Source of the DNA: Calothrix sp. 336/3
GTDB taxonomy: Bacteria > Cyanobacteriota > Cyanobacteriia > Cyanobacteriales > Nostocaceae
Direction of reading: 5' to 3'
NCBI RefSeq assembly: GCF_000734895.2
Contig: NZ_CP011382.1
Location: 3,574,700-3,638,699 of the forward strand
DNA: 64,000 nucleotides
The notes below the pieces were generated by a model that saw nothing but the letters and a program-made list of their open reading frames with translations, did not search any database and was not told the origin of the DNA. Position 1 is the stretch's first letter. Each line of letters begins with the position of its first letter. The position numbers were made by a program, and so were the translations under genes. Positions 26,548 to 36,173 of this stretch are shown piece after piece.

Positions 26548-29394
26548 CTATTGAATTGTTTCAGCAATAATTTGAGGTCCAGCGGTGACTACTATAATTT
26601 TATCTGGATGGAGTAACTCCCGCGCAGCTTGGTTTACTTGTTTGAGGTTGACTGCTTTAATTTTTTGAGTGAAGTGACGTAATTCTTCATTTTTCAAGCC
26701 GTAAATTTCATTGATAGCCATGCGGTAAGCTAATTCCTCGGGGTTAGCCAGAGAAACATTGTAGTTGCTGATCAGGGTATTTTTAGCAGTTTCGACTTCA
26801 TTGCTACTGACACCAAATCGATGAATTTGCCTTAGTAATTTTCTGGTGCTGGCGATCGCCTTGGTAGCATCTTCAGGAGCAGTTTGCATTTCAATCAAAA
26901 ATGTGCCGTTGTTTTTGCCAACCTGGAAAGTGCTGTAAATTCCGTAGGTTAAACCTTGGCGATCGCGCACTTCTACCCCTAAACGACTAGATAGGGTATC
27001 ACCACCGAAAATCTGATTTAAGACCAAGGCTGCATAGTATCGTGGATCTTGACGACTAATTCCTGCACCCCCCATATAGGTAATTGCTTGTGCTTTTCCT
27101 GGTAGTACGGGGTTCATGCGGATAATTTTGCTGGGCAAATTCACGGCAGGATATTTGAGTGTTGGTGGTTTACCCGTTGCTTCCCAAGAGCCAAAAAAAT
27201 CTAAGATTAGCGATCGCACCTGGGTAGAAGAAAAGTCTCCCACAAGGGATAATACTGTAGTGTCAGGACGATAATGTTTTTCGTAGAAAGCCATCACATC
27301 TTGACGACTAATATTTTCTAAACTTTTTTCTGTGGGAAAAGTGTGTAAAGGATGCTTTTTCGGATACACCGACTGAACAAAAATTCTCCTGGCAACAGCA
27401 GAAGGATTATCCAACTCCTGTTTTAATTCAGTTATGGCTTTATGACGACTAATTTCTAATTCTTGTGTTGGAAAAACGGAATTCTGTACGACATCAGCGA
27501 GGGATTGTAAGAGAATCGGTAAATCTCCAGCTAAAGTGCTACCTTGAATTTCCACACCTTCTCGATAGGTATTGAATTTAAGATTTGCTCCCCGCTCTTC
27601 TAAAGTTTTAGTAATTGTGAATGCATCTTGTGTGGTTGTGCCATTCATCAAGTTATCAGTCACTAAGGATGCTAAACCAGATTTTTCTTCGGGGTCAAAC
27701 TCAGTTCCAGCTTTAATATAACCACTAAGTGTCACCGTTGGTGTACTTTTATCTGGTAATAGCAGTACACGAATACCATTCGGTAAATTGAATTGTTGGG
27801 GTAAACTTTGAATCGTAGTGACATTTTTCCTGTCTAAGGGTGGTAAATACCTGAAGACTTCTCTGGGATTTTCCGGAGCCTCACTCGAAAAACTTTCTGC
27901 GATTTGAGTTGTTTTATTCTTATTAATATTTACTTGTTGTGATTGCTGTTGATTTGGCTGGAAATATCCAACTGTGCGAGCGGTAGCTATGAGATACTGT
28001 TGGGCAACACGTTGTACATCCTTTGCTTGCACTTGACGTACCTGTGTCAAATATCTATCACTGTAGCGATAATCCCCTGCTGTGGTTTCGTCAGTACCTA
28101 ATTGCATCGCTTGACTGGTGATATCACGATTATTCAAAATCATGGAAGCTTCTAGCTGTTTTTTCGCTCGTTTGACTTCTTCCTCTGTAACTCCTATTTC
28201 CTGGAAGTTGGCGATCGCTTCCTGTAGTACCTGATCTATTTTGACTAAATCTTCATTTGCAGATGCAGTGAGAGAGATTTCGTACCAACCACCATCCAAC
28301 AAGCTCATCACCGAACCATTCACGCCACTGGCTAAACCAGATTCTACCAAGGCTTGATACAAGCGCGAGTTCCGACCTTCTGTCAAAATATAATTCATGA
28401 CATCTAACAGAGGAATATCAGGATGATTCACATCTGGTACAGGATATACCCCGTGAATCAGCGCACCTGCACCTGGTTCTTTTAAGATGATAGGAGTGTT
28501 GATTTTTGCCGTGCTACTGATTTTTTGTCTAACTTGGCTAATATTTCCACTCTTGGGTATCTTCGCAAAGGTTTTTTCGACTTTTCTTAATAATTGATTC
28601 GTGTCGAAATCGCCAACAACAATTAATACTGCATTATTTGGACTATAGAAATTACGATAATATTTACGTACCTGTGCAACTGGAAACTTTTCCACATCAG
28701 ATTTTGTTCCACCTACAGGTAAACCATAGGGATGGTGGGGAAATGCTGCTTGCATTACCGCGCGACTCAAACGGTACTCTGAACTATTTTCATAACCCTG
28801 AAGCTCGGAAATTACAACTCGCTTCTCACTCACCAGTTGTTGGGCATCTATGAGAGAGTTTTGCATCCTATCTGCTTCTAACAGTAGCAATGCGTCCAAT
28901 TTGTCTCTTTCAGCAGTTCCATAGTATGCCGTTTGGTCATAACTAGTAAAGGCATTAGAATCACTACCCAAAGCACTGAACAAACGTCCAAATTGAATGG
29001 GGCGACTTTTAGTACCTTTAAACAGCATATGCTCTAGCTGGTGAGCAATCCCATTTATCCCTGCTTCCTCGTTACGAGAACCAACTTTATACCATACCTG
29101 AACTGTGACTACTGGTGCAGCATGGACTTCCTTCGTCAATACAGTCAAGCCATTTTTCAATAAAGTTTTTCTGACGTTACCAGTAACAGAAGTATTAGTT
29201 GTACTTTGCGCTACTTCAGACACCAGAGTATTTACCTCTGTCGCATCTGCTCGCAGTTGACTATAAGCCGAACCATCGTGAAGGATGAATACTGCAATTA
29301 ACCAGAGAATTAGCAGGAAAAATGAAACAAAGTATCTACGCAATGTGGAAAACACAGACTTTTGACTAATGATTGAGCCTGTAAATAAAATCAC
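26548..29394 (-). CDS. M16 family zinc metallopeptidase (two-domain)
   Basis: 948 aa: an N-terminal membrane helix or signal (residues 20-45), then two M16 halves. The first (about 75-490) has the inverted zinc motif H118-Q-L-E121-H122 and the downstream glutamate block VISELQGYENS. The second (about 530-945) is the inactive partner half (LPNGIRVLLLPDKSTPTVTL, no HxxEH). Many bacteria encode the halves as separate genes; here they are fused. Probably an envelope peptidase digesting short peptides. A second in-frame Met near the membrane segment could be the real start. Confidence 0.9.
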   Translation of the reverse strand: MILFTGSIISQKSVFSTLRRYFVSFFLLILWLIAVFILHDGSAYSQLRADATEVNTLVSEVAQSTTNTSVTGNVRKTLLKNGLTVLTKEVHAAPVVTVQVWYKVGSRNEEAGINGIAHQLEHMLFKGTKSRPIQFGRLFSALGSDSNAFTSYDQTAYYGTAERDKLDALLLLEADRMQNSLIDAQQLVSEKRVVISELQGYENSSEYRLSRAVMQAAFPHHPYGLPVGGTKSDVEKFPVAQVRKYYRNFYSPNNAVLIVVGDFDTNQLLRKVEKTFAKIPKSGNISQVRQKISSTAKINTPIILKEPGAGALIHGVYPVPDVNHPDIPLLDVMNYILTEGRNSRLYQALVESGLASGVNGSVMSLLDGGWYEISLTASANEDLVKIDQVLQEAIANFQEIGVTEEEVKRAKKQLEASMILNNRDITSQAMQLGTDETTAGDYRYSDRYLTQVRQVQAKDVQRVAQQYLIATARTVGYFQPNQQQSQQVNINKNKTTQIAESFSSEAPENPREVFRYLPPLDRKNVTTIQSLPQQFNLPNGIRVLLLPDKSTPTVTLSGYIKAGTEFDPEEKSGLASLVTDNLMNGTTTQDAFTITKTLEERGANLKFNTYREGVEIQGSTLAGDLPILLQSLADVVQNSVFPTQELEISRHKAITELKQELDNPSAVARRIFVQSVYPKKHPLHTFPTEKSLENISRQDVMAFYEKHYRPDTTVLSLVGDFSSTQVRSLILDFFGSWEATGKPPTLKYPAVNLPSKIIRMNPVLPGKAQAITYMGGAGISRQDPRYYAALVLNQIFGGDTLSSRLGVEVRDRQGLTYGIYSTFQVGKNNGTFLIEMQTAPEDATKAIASTRKLLRQIHRFGVSSNEVETAKNTLISNYNVSLANPEELAYRMAINEIYGLKNEELRHFTQKIKAVNLKQVNQAARELLHPDKIIVVTAGPQIIAETIQ

Positions 29395-29602
29395 AGACGT
29401 TTCGTACGAATATAGTTTAATCCCTTGCTGAATTTTGTTGCCTCGGCAACAGTACAGAAAAAGAATATTCTATAAATGAAGGTAATATAAATCTACCAGT
29501 ATTTTCTAATGATTGCTTGGCGAGATGCCATCAGAAACACTCATTTTATCCCCTATTTTAACCTACTTGTTTAGGTATTTTTGACTATTAATACTAGCAG
29601 TA

Positions 29603-30022
29603 TTAAGTAATTGCACGTATAAATTCTAGGGGTAAGCCATCCGTATCTGCGATAAATGCTACTTCATAGATGCGATCGCCAATTTGTTGTTGACAGGGTT
29701 CTAGAAGTATTTGCAACGGTTGAAGTTGCGTATTTTCAGTGAAACGAATCTTGATAATTTCCAAGTAACTAGGTAAATCTGGGGTAATTTCCGTCAAATC
29801 GAAGGAAAGATGATAGTAACCTACGTAATGCTCATCCGTAAAGGCATCTGGAGCTGGTTTAGGCTGGGGTATCTGAATTAATTCAATTCTCCCCCCTAAA
29901 CCCTCTAGCCAACAAGCCAGGGTATAACCTGTGGTGAAGCGCTCACAGACAGTAAAACCCAACTGCTCGTAGAAGGCGATCGCCCGATGAATATCTGCTG
30001 TACGAATAGAAGCGTGATGCAT
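29603..30022 (-). CDS. VOC-fold (glyoxalase/bleomycin resistance-like) protein
   Basis: 139 aa, one vicinal-oxygen-chelate unit pair: MHHASIRTADIHRAIAFYEQLGF at the start, GYTLACWLEGLGGRIELIQ in the middle and AFIADTDGLPLEFI at the end. Metal-ligand positions (H2 or H3, E in IELIQ, E in LEFI) are plausible. Substrate unknown. The stop codon overlaps a short palindrome (29588-29606). It is 68 bases from the gene upstream on the same strand. Confidence 0.82.
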   Translation of the reverse strand: MHHASIRTADIHRAIAFYEQLGFTVCERFTTGYTLACWLEGLGGRIELIQIPQPKPAPDAFTDEHYVGYYHLSFDLTEITPDLPSYLEIIKIRFTENTQLQPLQILLEPCQQQIGDRIYEVAFIADTDGLPLEFIRAIT

Positions 30023-30090
30023 AGGATATTGGGATACGAGATTTTGCCTTTGATTGTGCTACTGAATCACCCATCCTTCAAAGAACAGAA

Positions 30091-30606
30091 CTATTCAAAC
30101 AAGCGAAAATAAGGATAACGCACTGGCACACCCGGCTCCTTATCCAAATCAAAATTAATCACTTCCCAGCAGGGTTCTTCTTGGGGATCTGGACTAAATT
30201 CCACGGGTAAACCATACAAGCGTGCCGTTGCTACCTCCGATTGTCCCCCGCGCCATGGTGTACTTCTCTCCAAATAACCACTCATCAGTTCCTGATAGCG
30301 CCGAGCGATAATTACCTTGGTTGCGCGGTATCCCTGAGTATACAACTTATCCAGTGCCTCATGGATTTCAAAACGAATGCCATCAGGATGGGTGTGCTGA
30401 CGATACCAATCATGATTCCACCTACGCCAATGTCTTCCAGATTGGAGGTGAATTAATTCCCCCGTATCTGGATTCGCTTCAAAAGCACCGTGACGGGGAC
30501 AAAGATAGGTATCAGTCAGTGTCAATGCCGGAATAACTTGCCGACAATGGGGACAATGGATTTCCGGACCAAATATAGGGTACTGCAAGCTTGCTGGATT
30601 CATCAT
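30091..30606 (-). CDS. TIGR02652-family cyanobacterial protein of unknown function
   Basis: 171 aa. The N-terminus carries a zinc-ribbon-like set (C18, C21, C36, H39 in HCPHC and LCPRHGAF), followed by the very conserved stretch GRHWRRWNHDWYRQHTHPDG and the STPWRGGQSEVATARLYGLP block. The family is restricted to cyanobacteria and I know no function for it. Upstream of the VOC gene on the same strand. Confidence 0.8.
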   Translation of the reverse strand: MMNPASLQYPIFGPEIHCPHCRQVIPALTLTDTYLCPRHGAFEANPDTGELIHLQSGRHWRRWNHDWYRQHTHPDGIRFEIHEALDKLYTQGYRATKVIIARRYQELMSGYLERSTPWRGGQSEVATARLYGLPVEFSPDPQEEPCWEVINFDLDKEPGVPVRYPYFRLFE

Positions 30607-30926
30607 GAAGTGTAAAGAAACATATTATTTTGTTTTCTTGCCCAACGGTTTTGAGTGCTAAATGCTGGGTACGGAGTGCTGTAAATTGCGGCTGCAAAAG
30701 TCTTGAGCAAAATGGTTTGTCAGGATTATAAGCACTCGATTATCATGACTCACCACCACTGAACAGTCGCTTTGGTTTTTTTTAACACTTCTGCTCCACC
30801 TCATCTGGGTATCTACTTATTACTGCCTCGGTGAGCGGACTTAAAGCCGTGATATTCTGGTTTTTGCGACCAGCTGCCGAGTTGCAGTTGTTCCAGTTTA
30901 CCTGGGTACCATATTCCTATTCTACC

Positions 30927-31445
30927 GTGTCTAACCCTTCCTACTGGTCATCTGTTGATATTTCTCAAGCTGCCTTCGTTGCCGATAACGCGATCGTGAT
31001 TGGTAATGTCAAAATTGCTGCTGGAGCTAGTGTTTGGTATACAGCGGTTGTGAGAGGAGATGTAGAACTGATAGACATTGGTAAATATACTAATGTGCAA
31101 GATGGTGCTATTCTCCACGGAGACCCAGGAAAACCGACTATTCTAGAAGATTACGTTACCATTGGTCATCGTGCCGTAGTTCATTCAGCCCATATAGAAA
31201 CAGGCTGTTTAATTGGGATTGGGGCGATTGTATTAGATGGCGTGCGTGTGGGAGCCGGTTCCATTATTGGTGCAGGTGCTGTTGTCACCAAAAATGTGCC
31301 TCCCTTATCCCTGGTGATGGGAGTTCCTGGTAAGGTTGTGCGCCAAGTTTCCACCGCAGAAGCCCAAGAACTCATAGAACACGCTGAACGTTACCAAAAG
31401 TTAGCCCTTGTTCATGCTGGTAAAGGTACAGATAGGGGATTTTAA
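30927..31445 (+). CDS. Gamma-carbonic anhydrase-like hexapeptide protein
   Basis: About 172 aa, a left-handed beta-helix of hexapeptide repeats (AFVADNAIVIGNVKIAAGAS, VRVGAGSIIGAGAVV). The candidate zinc histidines are in DGAILHGD, IGHRAVVHSAHI. This is the YrdA/PaaY type rather than CcmM. The GTG at 30927 (VSNPSYWSS) is chosen because the family homology begins there. The frame is open with another GTG at 30831, whose 32 extra residues look unrelated, and neither has a clear ribosome site. Activity as a carbonic anhydrase is unproven for this group. Confidence 0.8.
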   Translation: MSNPSYWSSVDISQAAFVADNAIVIGNVKIAAGASVWYTAVVRGDVELIDIGKYTNVQDGAILHGDPGKPTILEDYVTIGHRAVVHSAHIETGCLIGIGAIVLDGVRVGAGSIIGAGAVVTKNVPPLSLVMGVPGKVVRQVSTAEAQELIEHAERYQKLALVHAGKGTDRGF

Positions 31446-31451
31446 GTAAAT

Positions 31452-31472
31452 TAATGAGTAATGAGTAATGAG
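31452..31472 (+). repeat. Heptamer tandem repeat TAATGAG x3
   Basis: Three exact head-to-tail copies of TAATGAG just after the stop of the gamma-CA-like gene. STRR-type sequence. Confidence 0.6.
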
Positions 31473-31556
31473 TGGGGAGCAAGGGAAAAATTATAGTTTT
31501 CTTGCCAAGAGGGATTTAAACCCCCAAAATTATCTGTACTCAGAAGCAGAAATACT

Positions 31557-31645
31557 TAATACCATTTCTCTAAACTCCGGCTACAGATAATTCTCACCCT
31601 GCCCTCTGCTGCTATGTATAGCTTTATTTTGGAGAATTAGTATTA
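31557..31645. repeat. Degenerate miniature inverted-repeat element
   Basis: TAATACCATTTCTCTAAA at the left and the inverse complement of TTTTGGAGAATTAGTATTA at the right match imperfectly, about 89 bases in all, with no coding capacity. It is similar in style to other cyanobacterial MITEs with AATACC ends. It lies upstream of psbY and may contribute spacing or structure there. Confidence 0.4.
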
Positions 31646-31838
31646 TTTTCAAGATACGTAGCACAAGAGATAATACGCCCAGCAGTAAAACCCCCAGAGG
31701 CGAGCGAAATCAAGCATTCACCAAATCTGTAAACATTCTTTACAAATTTATTTAAGAAAAATTGCCAACTTCAGCTAAAAATAAAAAATGAGAAGTGTTG
31801 ACAAAACTTTAATTTCTACTTACGAGAGGGGTTGACAA

Positions 31839-31964
31839 ATGGACATTGATATGCGTGTAGCTGTAGTTTTAGCTCCCGTGGCGATCGCGGCTGGTTGGGC
31901 AGTATTCAACATCGGTGCTGCGGCTTTAAGACAAATCCAAAACTTTTTAAACAAAGAAGCATAA
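31839..31964 (+). CDS. psbY: Photosystem II protein PsbY
   Basis: A 41-aa single-helix thylakoid protein read directly: [20 protein letters not shown], then [21 protein letters not shown]. It matches the cyanobacterial PsbY consensus. PsbY lies at the periphery of photosystem II next to cytochrome b559. GAGAGGGG lies 11 bases before the ATG. A terminator-like hairpin follows before folC. Confidence 0.92.
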   Translation: MDIDMRVAVVLAPVAIAAGWAVFNIGAAALRQIQNFLNKEA

Positions 31965-32003
31965 ATATTATTTATCGCTTGATTTTGATTATCAGCTTGT
32001 AAA

Positions 32004-32038
32004 CAACCGGCTGTTTCCCAACAGAAGCAGTCGGTTTT
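32004..32038 (+). terminator. Terminator after psbY
   Basis: AACCGGCTG (32005-32013) pairs with CAGTCGGTT (32028-32036) with one G-T pair. The loop is 14 bases and a TTTGTT tail follows. It lies 40 bases past the psbY stop and directly before folC. Confidence 0.6.
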
Positions 32039-32042
32039 GTTC

Positions 32043-33356
32043 ATGATTGTTACTCTGTTCCTTCATCCTTCCCTATCCGTGAATATCGATTCCCTACTAC
32101 AACCGTTCCAGCGCTTTGGCGTCAACCTAGGATTAGAACGCATTCGCCAATTGTTAGCAAATCTTGGTAATCCCCAGGAGCGAGTTCCTGTGATTCACGT
32201 TGCGGGTAGCAATGGCAAAGGTTCAGTATGTGCCTACCTATCTGCGGTTTTTACTGAGGCAGGTTATCGTACAGGACGCTACACATCACCCCACCTAGTT
32301 GATTGGACGGAAAGAATTTGTATCAACCAGCAGCCCGTATCCTATGATGCCCTGTGTCAATTAATACAAGAAGTACAGACTGCTGTAAATCCAGAGACAG
32401 AATCACCAACACAATTTGAAGTGATTACTGCTGCCGCATGGTTATATTTTGCGCAACAACAAGTAGATATTGCTGTAGTAGAAGTGGGATTAGGGGGACG
32501 TTTAGATGCCACTAACGTTTGTGATAATCCCCTAGTCAGTGTGATTACTTCTATCAGTCGAGAACATTGGCAACAATTAGGAGATACCCTAGGAGAAATT
32601 GCTGGAGAAAAAGCTGGTATTATCAAAGCTGGGTGTCCCGTTGTTATGGGAATATTACCAGAAGAAGCAGAAACCGTGGTGCGATCGCGCTGCATAAATT
32701 TAGCATCTTCCCTGATTCAACCCCAACCTGCTCAAGAAATATCCCCAGGAATTGCCAAGTACAAATCAATTACCTATCCCCTACCATTGCCGGGGCAAAT
32801 TCAACTTTGTAACTCAGCTTTAGCCCTAGCAACTATTGAAATTATCCAAGAAAAAGGATGGCAAATTAGTACAGATGCCATTATCAATGGTATGGGAAAA
32901 ACCCAGTGGCTAGGCAGGATGCAATGGACTACTTGGCAAAATCATCAACTATTAATTGATGGCGCTCATAACCCTGCTGCTGCTAAGGTTTTACGTAATT
33001 ATATAGATAGCTTAGAACTAGAAAAAAAACAATCCTCTGTAGATATTTATTCCTATCCATCTATCACTTGGGTTATGGGAATTTTATCAACAAAAGACCA
33101 CAGTAAAATTTTCCAAGAATTATTAAAACCAGGAGATAGACTTTATTTAACTGCTGTACCTGATCACAGTTCAGCCAAACCGGAAGATTTAGCAAACCTT
33201 GCTCTGAATATTTGCCCAGAATTAGCTGAATGTCAAATCTATTCTGATGTATTTACAGCCCTAGAAGCCGCCTTTGCTGCACCACATAATTTAGTTTGTC
33301 TATGTGGTTCCTTATATCTAATTGGTAAATTTTTAGGTAATGCCAATTCTGTCTAA
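32043..33356 (+). CDS. folC: Bifunctional dihydrofolate/folylpolyglutamate synthase
   Basis: About 437 aa, Mur-ligase-like ATP-dependent enzyme that adds glutamate to dihydropteroate and to folates. The P-loop HVAGSNGKGSV (near residue 55), the VEVGLGGRLDATN block, EKAGIIKAG and the C-terminal ligase domain with LLIDGAHNPAAA are all present. The ATG at 32043 lies right after the psbY terminator. A GTG at 32079 (VNIDSLLQPFQRFG) also fits the family N-terminus, so the start is uncertain by 12 codons. Confidence 0.93.
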   Translation: MIVTLFLHPSLSVNIDSLLQPFQRFGVNLGLERIRQLLANLGNPQERVPVIHVAGSNGKGSVCAYLSAVFTEAGYRTGRYTSPHLVDWTERICINQQPVSYDALCQLIQEVQTAVNPETESPTQFEVITAAAWLYFAQQQVDIAVVEVGLGGRLDATNVCDNPLVSVITSISREHWQQLGDTLGEIAGEKAGIIKAGCPVVMGILPEEAETVVRSRCINLASSLIQPQPAQEISPGIAKYKSITYPLPLPGQIQLCNSALALATIEIIQEKGWQISTDAIINGMGKTQWLGRMQWTTWQNHQLLIDGAHNPAAAKVLRNYIDSLELEKKQSSVDIYSYPSITWVMGILSTKDHSKIFQELLKPGDRLYLTAVPDHSSAKPEDLANLALNICPELAECQIYSDVFTALEAAFAAPHNLVCLCGSLYLIGKFLGNANSV

Positions 33357-33818
33357 TTTGCAGCGAATATACTTGTGAAATTATTCATCCTTCATCTCAG
33401 TCCATCTGATTATCTAATTCTGTAGCTAGATTTTCAATAATTGGTATATGTGTATTTGTTCGACAATAATCTTCATATTCTCTATAACTTTACGCTATGC
33501 CTGTTCATAGGTTAGAAATTGCATAACATCCCTTGATAGACAGGGTTACTACGCGCTCAGACGGAATTACCTAAATTAGACGATTAATCATTTGTCAATA
33601 TTTGCAACATTTGAAAATATTCGTAAGAACTACGTTGACGTAGGCATTTCAATAATTGATCATGGAATTGGGTTGAGTGTTATCTGATACCTAGCTATAT
33701 TTCCTTATGATATCTCTCGCCCCTTTTTGCAGCTATTTCCACCTTTATCAAGACTTTGTAAACTTTTGTTAGGTGGTTAAGTTAAATTCTAAAGAACTAT
33801 TCTCAGGAGAATATAACA
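33357..33818. other. Intergenic region, about 460 bases
   Basis: AT-rich spacer between folC and the YvbH-like gene. No gene, RNA or repeat was recognised beyond presumed promoter sequence for the downstream gene. Confidence 0.5.
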
Positions 33819-34427
33819 ATGTTTAGAGCAATGGCTTCGGAAGCACTGGGATTGAGTGAAATCGGCTCTATAATTCAGCCCCAAGATTTTAATAAGGTTG
33901 ATGCTGATGATTATTTATTTCATGAAGATGGTGAAAAAATATTTTTCTTAATTAAGTCTAAGAAAGACGAGTACTGTTTTACCAACCTTGCATTAATTCA
34001 TGTAGATGGTTTGACAGCTACTTCCTCCAAGCGTTCTATCAAAAGATATGAATATGCTTCGGAGATGATTTCAGGTGTAACCTTAGAAACAGCTGGAACC
34101 ATAGATATGGATATAGAATTGAAGTTTAACATTGGAGCAAATTCGTTCCTTATCAATGTGCGCAAGGACTTTATCGAACAATTAAAGGATATCTATAAAA
34201 CCTTGATTAGCATTAGTAAGCGCCAGCATACTGATAGTATTTGTAGAGAGAATGCACTTAAAACCTTAAATGCCATTGCATCTATGTACAAGATTAGTAG
34301 TGTAGCTTCTGGAGATGCAATCAAAACTCAATTCAATGATATTCTGACAAACCTAAATTCCACGATGTTGGTAAGTTATACAAAACGTGACTTTAGTGAT
34401 GTTTTTGGCAAATATATCCGCTCTTAG
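33819..34427 (+). CDS. YvbH-like bacterial PH-domain protein
   Basis: 202 aa. Residues 1-125 match the bacterial pleckstrin-homology fold of the YvbH type: a start MFRAMASEALGLSEIG, then LFHEDGEKIFFLIKSKKDEYCFTNLALIHVDG and SSKRSIKRYEYASEMISGVTLETAGTIDMDIE. The last 75 residues form the helical YvbH extension (CRENALKTLNAIASMYKIS). The family is best known from Bacillus and other Firmicutes. Molecular role unknown. CAGGAGA lies 10 bases before the ATG. Base composition resembles its neighbours, so any transfer would be old. Confidence 0.82.
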   Translation: MFRAMASEALGLSEIGSIIQPQDFNKVDADDYLFHEDGEKIFFLIKSKKDEYCFTNLALIHVDGLTATSSKRSIKRYEYASEMISGVTLETAGTIDMDIELKFNIGANSFLINVRKDFIEQLKDIYKTLISISKRQHTDSICRENALKTLNAIASMYKISSVASGDAIKTQFNDILTNLNSTMLVSYTKRDFSDVFGKYIRS

Positions 34428-34435
34428 GGAATAGT

Positions 34436-34489
34436 TATTTAGTATTTATATTCACTCTGCGATTTGCTGGGTAACGTAAATACTAAATA
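34436..34489 (+). other. AT-rich stem-loop after YvbH-like gene
   Basis: TATTTAGTATTTA (34436-34448) and TAAATACTAAATA (34477-34489) are a perfect 13-base inverted repeat with a 28-base loop, starting 8 bases after the stop codon. No T-run follows, so it may protect the 3' end rather than terminate. The rest of the 435-base spacer to 34862 shows no gene. Confidence 0.45.
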
Positions 34490-34862
34490 TTCTAAAAACA
34501 GTCACGATTTCAGAAAAAATCAGAGAATTGTGGGCGATCGCCCTGAATTTATTTCACCCCATCACCCCCAAAATACCCAATCTTTCTCCCATAGATGCTT
34601 TGTCTGTATCCATTTTTTGCACCTAGGTGAGTAAATGTTTGGGAATGTCATCGGTGAATTGAATCAGGCGATCGCCCACTCCAGCACTCATCGCGATAAT
34701 CAGCTTCTAGATAATATTCCTACCCCTAGTTGTGTCAGTGAATACAACCACTGCTATCTCCTTGACACCGTTTACTAGGGGAAATTCCTGCACACAACTT
34801 TTGACTGTTGTGACTTGGATAATGTATTTAGGATACTTAAATACTCAAGTTTCCCACTAATG

Positions 34863-36173
34863 TTAGCGATTATTCCATTCACTAGCAGCATCTTCTACCG
34901 CTTTATCTACAGTTTTTTCACCTAACATTGCCGCTTGTAGATTTTCATAAATAGCTTTTTGCAAGATATTAAAATCCTTAAAAGCAGGGATTAAAACTTC
35001 TGCTGTTTTTAGTTCTCCAGCACTCATAACCCTAGCTTTTTCTAATGTAGAAGCATTAGCAGGAACATCCTTAAAATAAGTATCAGCTAAAGCTTTATTT
35101 GTTGATGGTAAAACATTAGCCTTTTTAGCAAAAGCTAGTTGATTCGCATCATTAGTCAGAAATAAAGCAAACTTTAAAGCCGCATCCGGATTTTTACTTT
35201 CCTTCGGAATCACAACATTCATTACCGCCACATTTTTCTTACCAGTTTCCCCAGTGATTTGCGGTGCAGTTGCCGAGACTTCAGCTATTTTTGGTGCATT
35301 CTTGGCGATCGCCTTCAAAAACTCCGCCCCTGAAGCTAAAAATGCCGTATCTCCAGCTTGGTATAAATCTATCGCCCGTCGGTGCCCCTGGGTAGTGACT
35401 TCCTTCGGCAACAAACCCTTTTTATATAAATCTACCCAATACTGAAAAGCAGCTTTTCCTTGGGAAGAATTAAAACCAGCTTTACCCTCCCCATCCACCA
35501 AAGTTACACCCATCTGCACAAAGCTTTCTAGCACCTCCGCAGAATCCTGCGGCACAAAGGTAGCAAAAAAAGCATACTTACCAGTTTTTACTTTGATTTT
35601 CTCAGCTGCCTCTGCTAATTCCGTATAAGTACTGGGTACTTTATTGATACCTGACTGTTTTAATAAATCGGTGTTATAAATGGTTAGCCGGGTGGTGAGA
35701 TACCAGGGAATACCGAAGCTCTTACCATTTAATGTACTGGCTTTCCAGATATTCTCTAAATAGGAGGAACGCACGTCATTCGGAACCTTTGCATCTAAAT
35801 CTAACCAGGCATTGCGTCCTGCTAGTTGAGAAGCAAAACCCGGATTCAAGTTCACAACATCAGGTGGCGTTTTTGCGGAGACAGCTGTTAAAATTTTGTT
35901 CTCCATTTCTGACCAGGGTACATCAACCCAGTTAACTTTTATACCTGGATTCTGTGATTCAAAGTTTACAATCAGGTTTTGAAAGTAGTCAGTAAATTGG
36001 GGCTTGAGTTGCATTGTCCAAAACTCGATTCCACCTGTATTCGAGGTGGTTTGTTTGTTATTGCTGCTCACATTACCTGTGCTGCAACTGACAATCCAAC
36101 TAGTAACTAAACCGGCTACCAGCCAAACAGTCAACTTTTTCCATCTTTGAGCAAATTGTTGTATTGAAACCAT
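34863..36173 (-). CDS. ABC-type sugar-binding lipoprotein (family 1 extracellular solute-binding protein)
   Basis: 436 aa. A lipoprotein signal ends at SWIVSC (C30), and a Ser/Asn/Thr-rich tether follows. The two-lobed binding fold of the maltose/carbohydrate family shows GIEFWTMQLKPQF, FESQNPGIKVNWVDVPW, the family motif TPPDVVNLNP and a DTAFLASGAEF block. Residues near the C-terminus (DFNILQKAIYENLQAAMLGEKT) are typical. It delivers a sugar or polyol to a permease, but no permease or ATPase genes flank it, so partners must be encoded elsewhere. Ligand unknown. Confidence 0.88.
   Translation of the reverse strand: MVSIQQFAQRWKKLTVWLVAGLVTSWIVSCSTGNVSSNNKQTTSNTGGIEFWTMQLKPQFTDYFQNLIVNFESQNPGIKVNWVDVPWSEMENKILTAVSAKTPPDVVNLNPGFASQLAGRNAWLDLDAKVPNDVRSSYLENIWKASTLNGKSFGIPWYLTTRLTIYNTDLLKQSGINKVPSTYTELAEAAEKIKVKTGKYAFFATFVPQDSAEVLESFVQMGVTLVDGEGKAGFNSSQGKAAFQYWVDLYKKGLLPKEVTTQGHRRAIDLYQAGDTAFLASGAEFLKAIAKNAPKIAEVSATAPQITGETGKKNVAVMNVVIPKESKNPDAALKFALFLTNDANQLAFAKKANVLPSTNKALADTYFKDVPANASTLEKARVMSAGELKTAEVLIPAFKDFNILQKAIYENLQAAMLGEKTVDKAVEDAASEWNNR

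Noticed and set aside
29588-29606. Palindrome TTAATACT-AGC-AGTATTAA as terminator of the glyoxalase-like gene
   Set aside because: It overlaps the stop codon, is pure AT-rich stem and has no T-run on the right strand.
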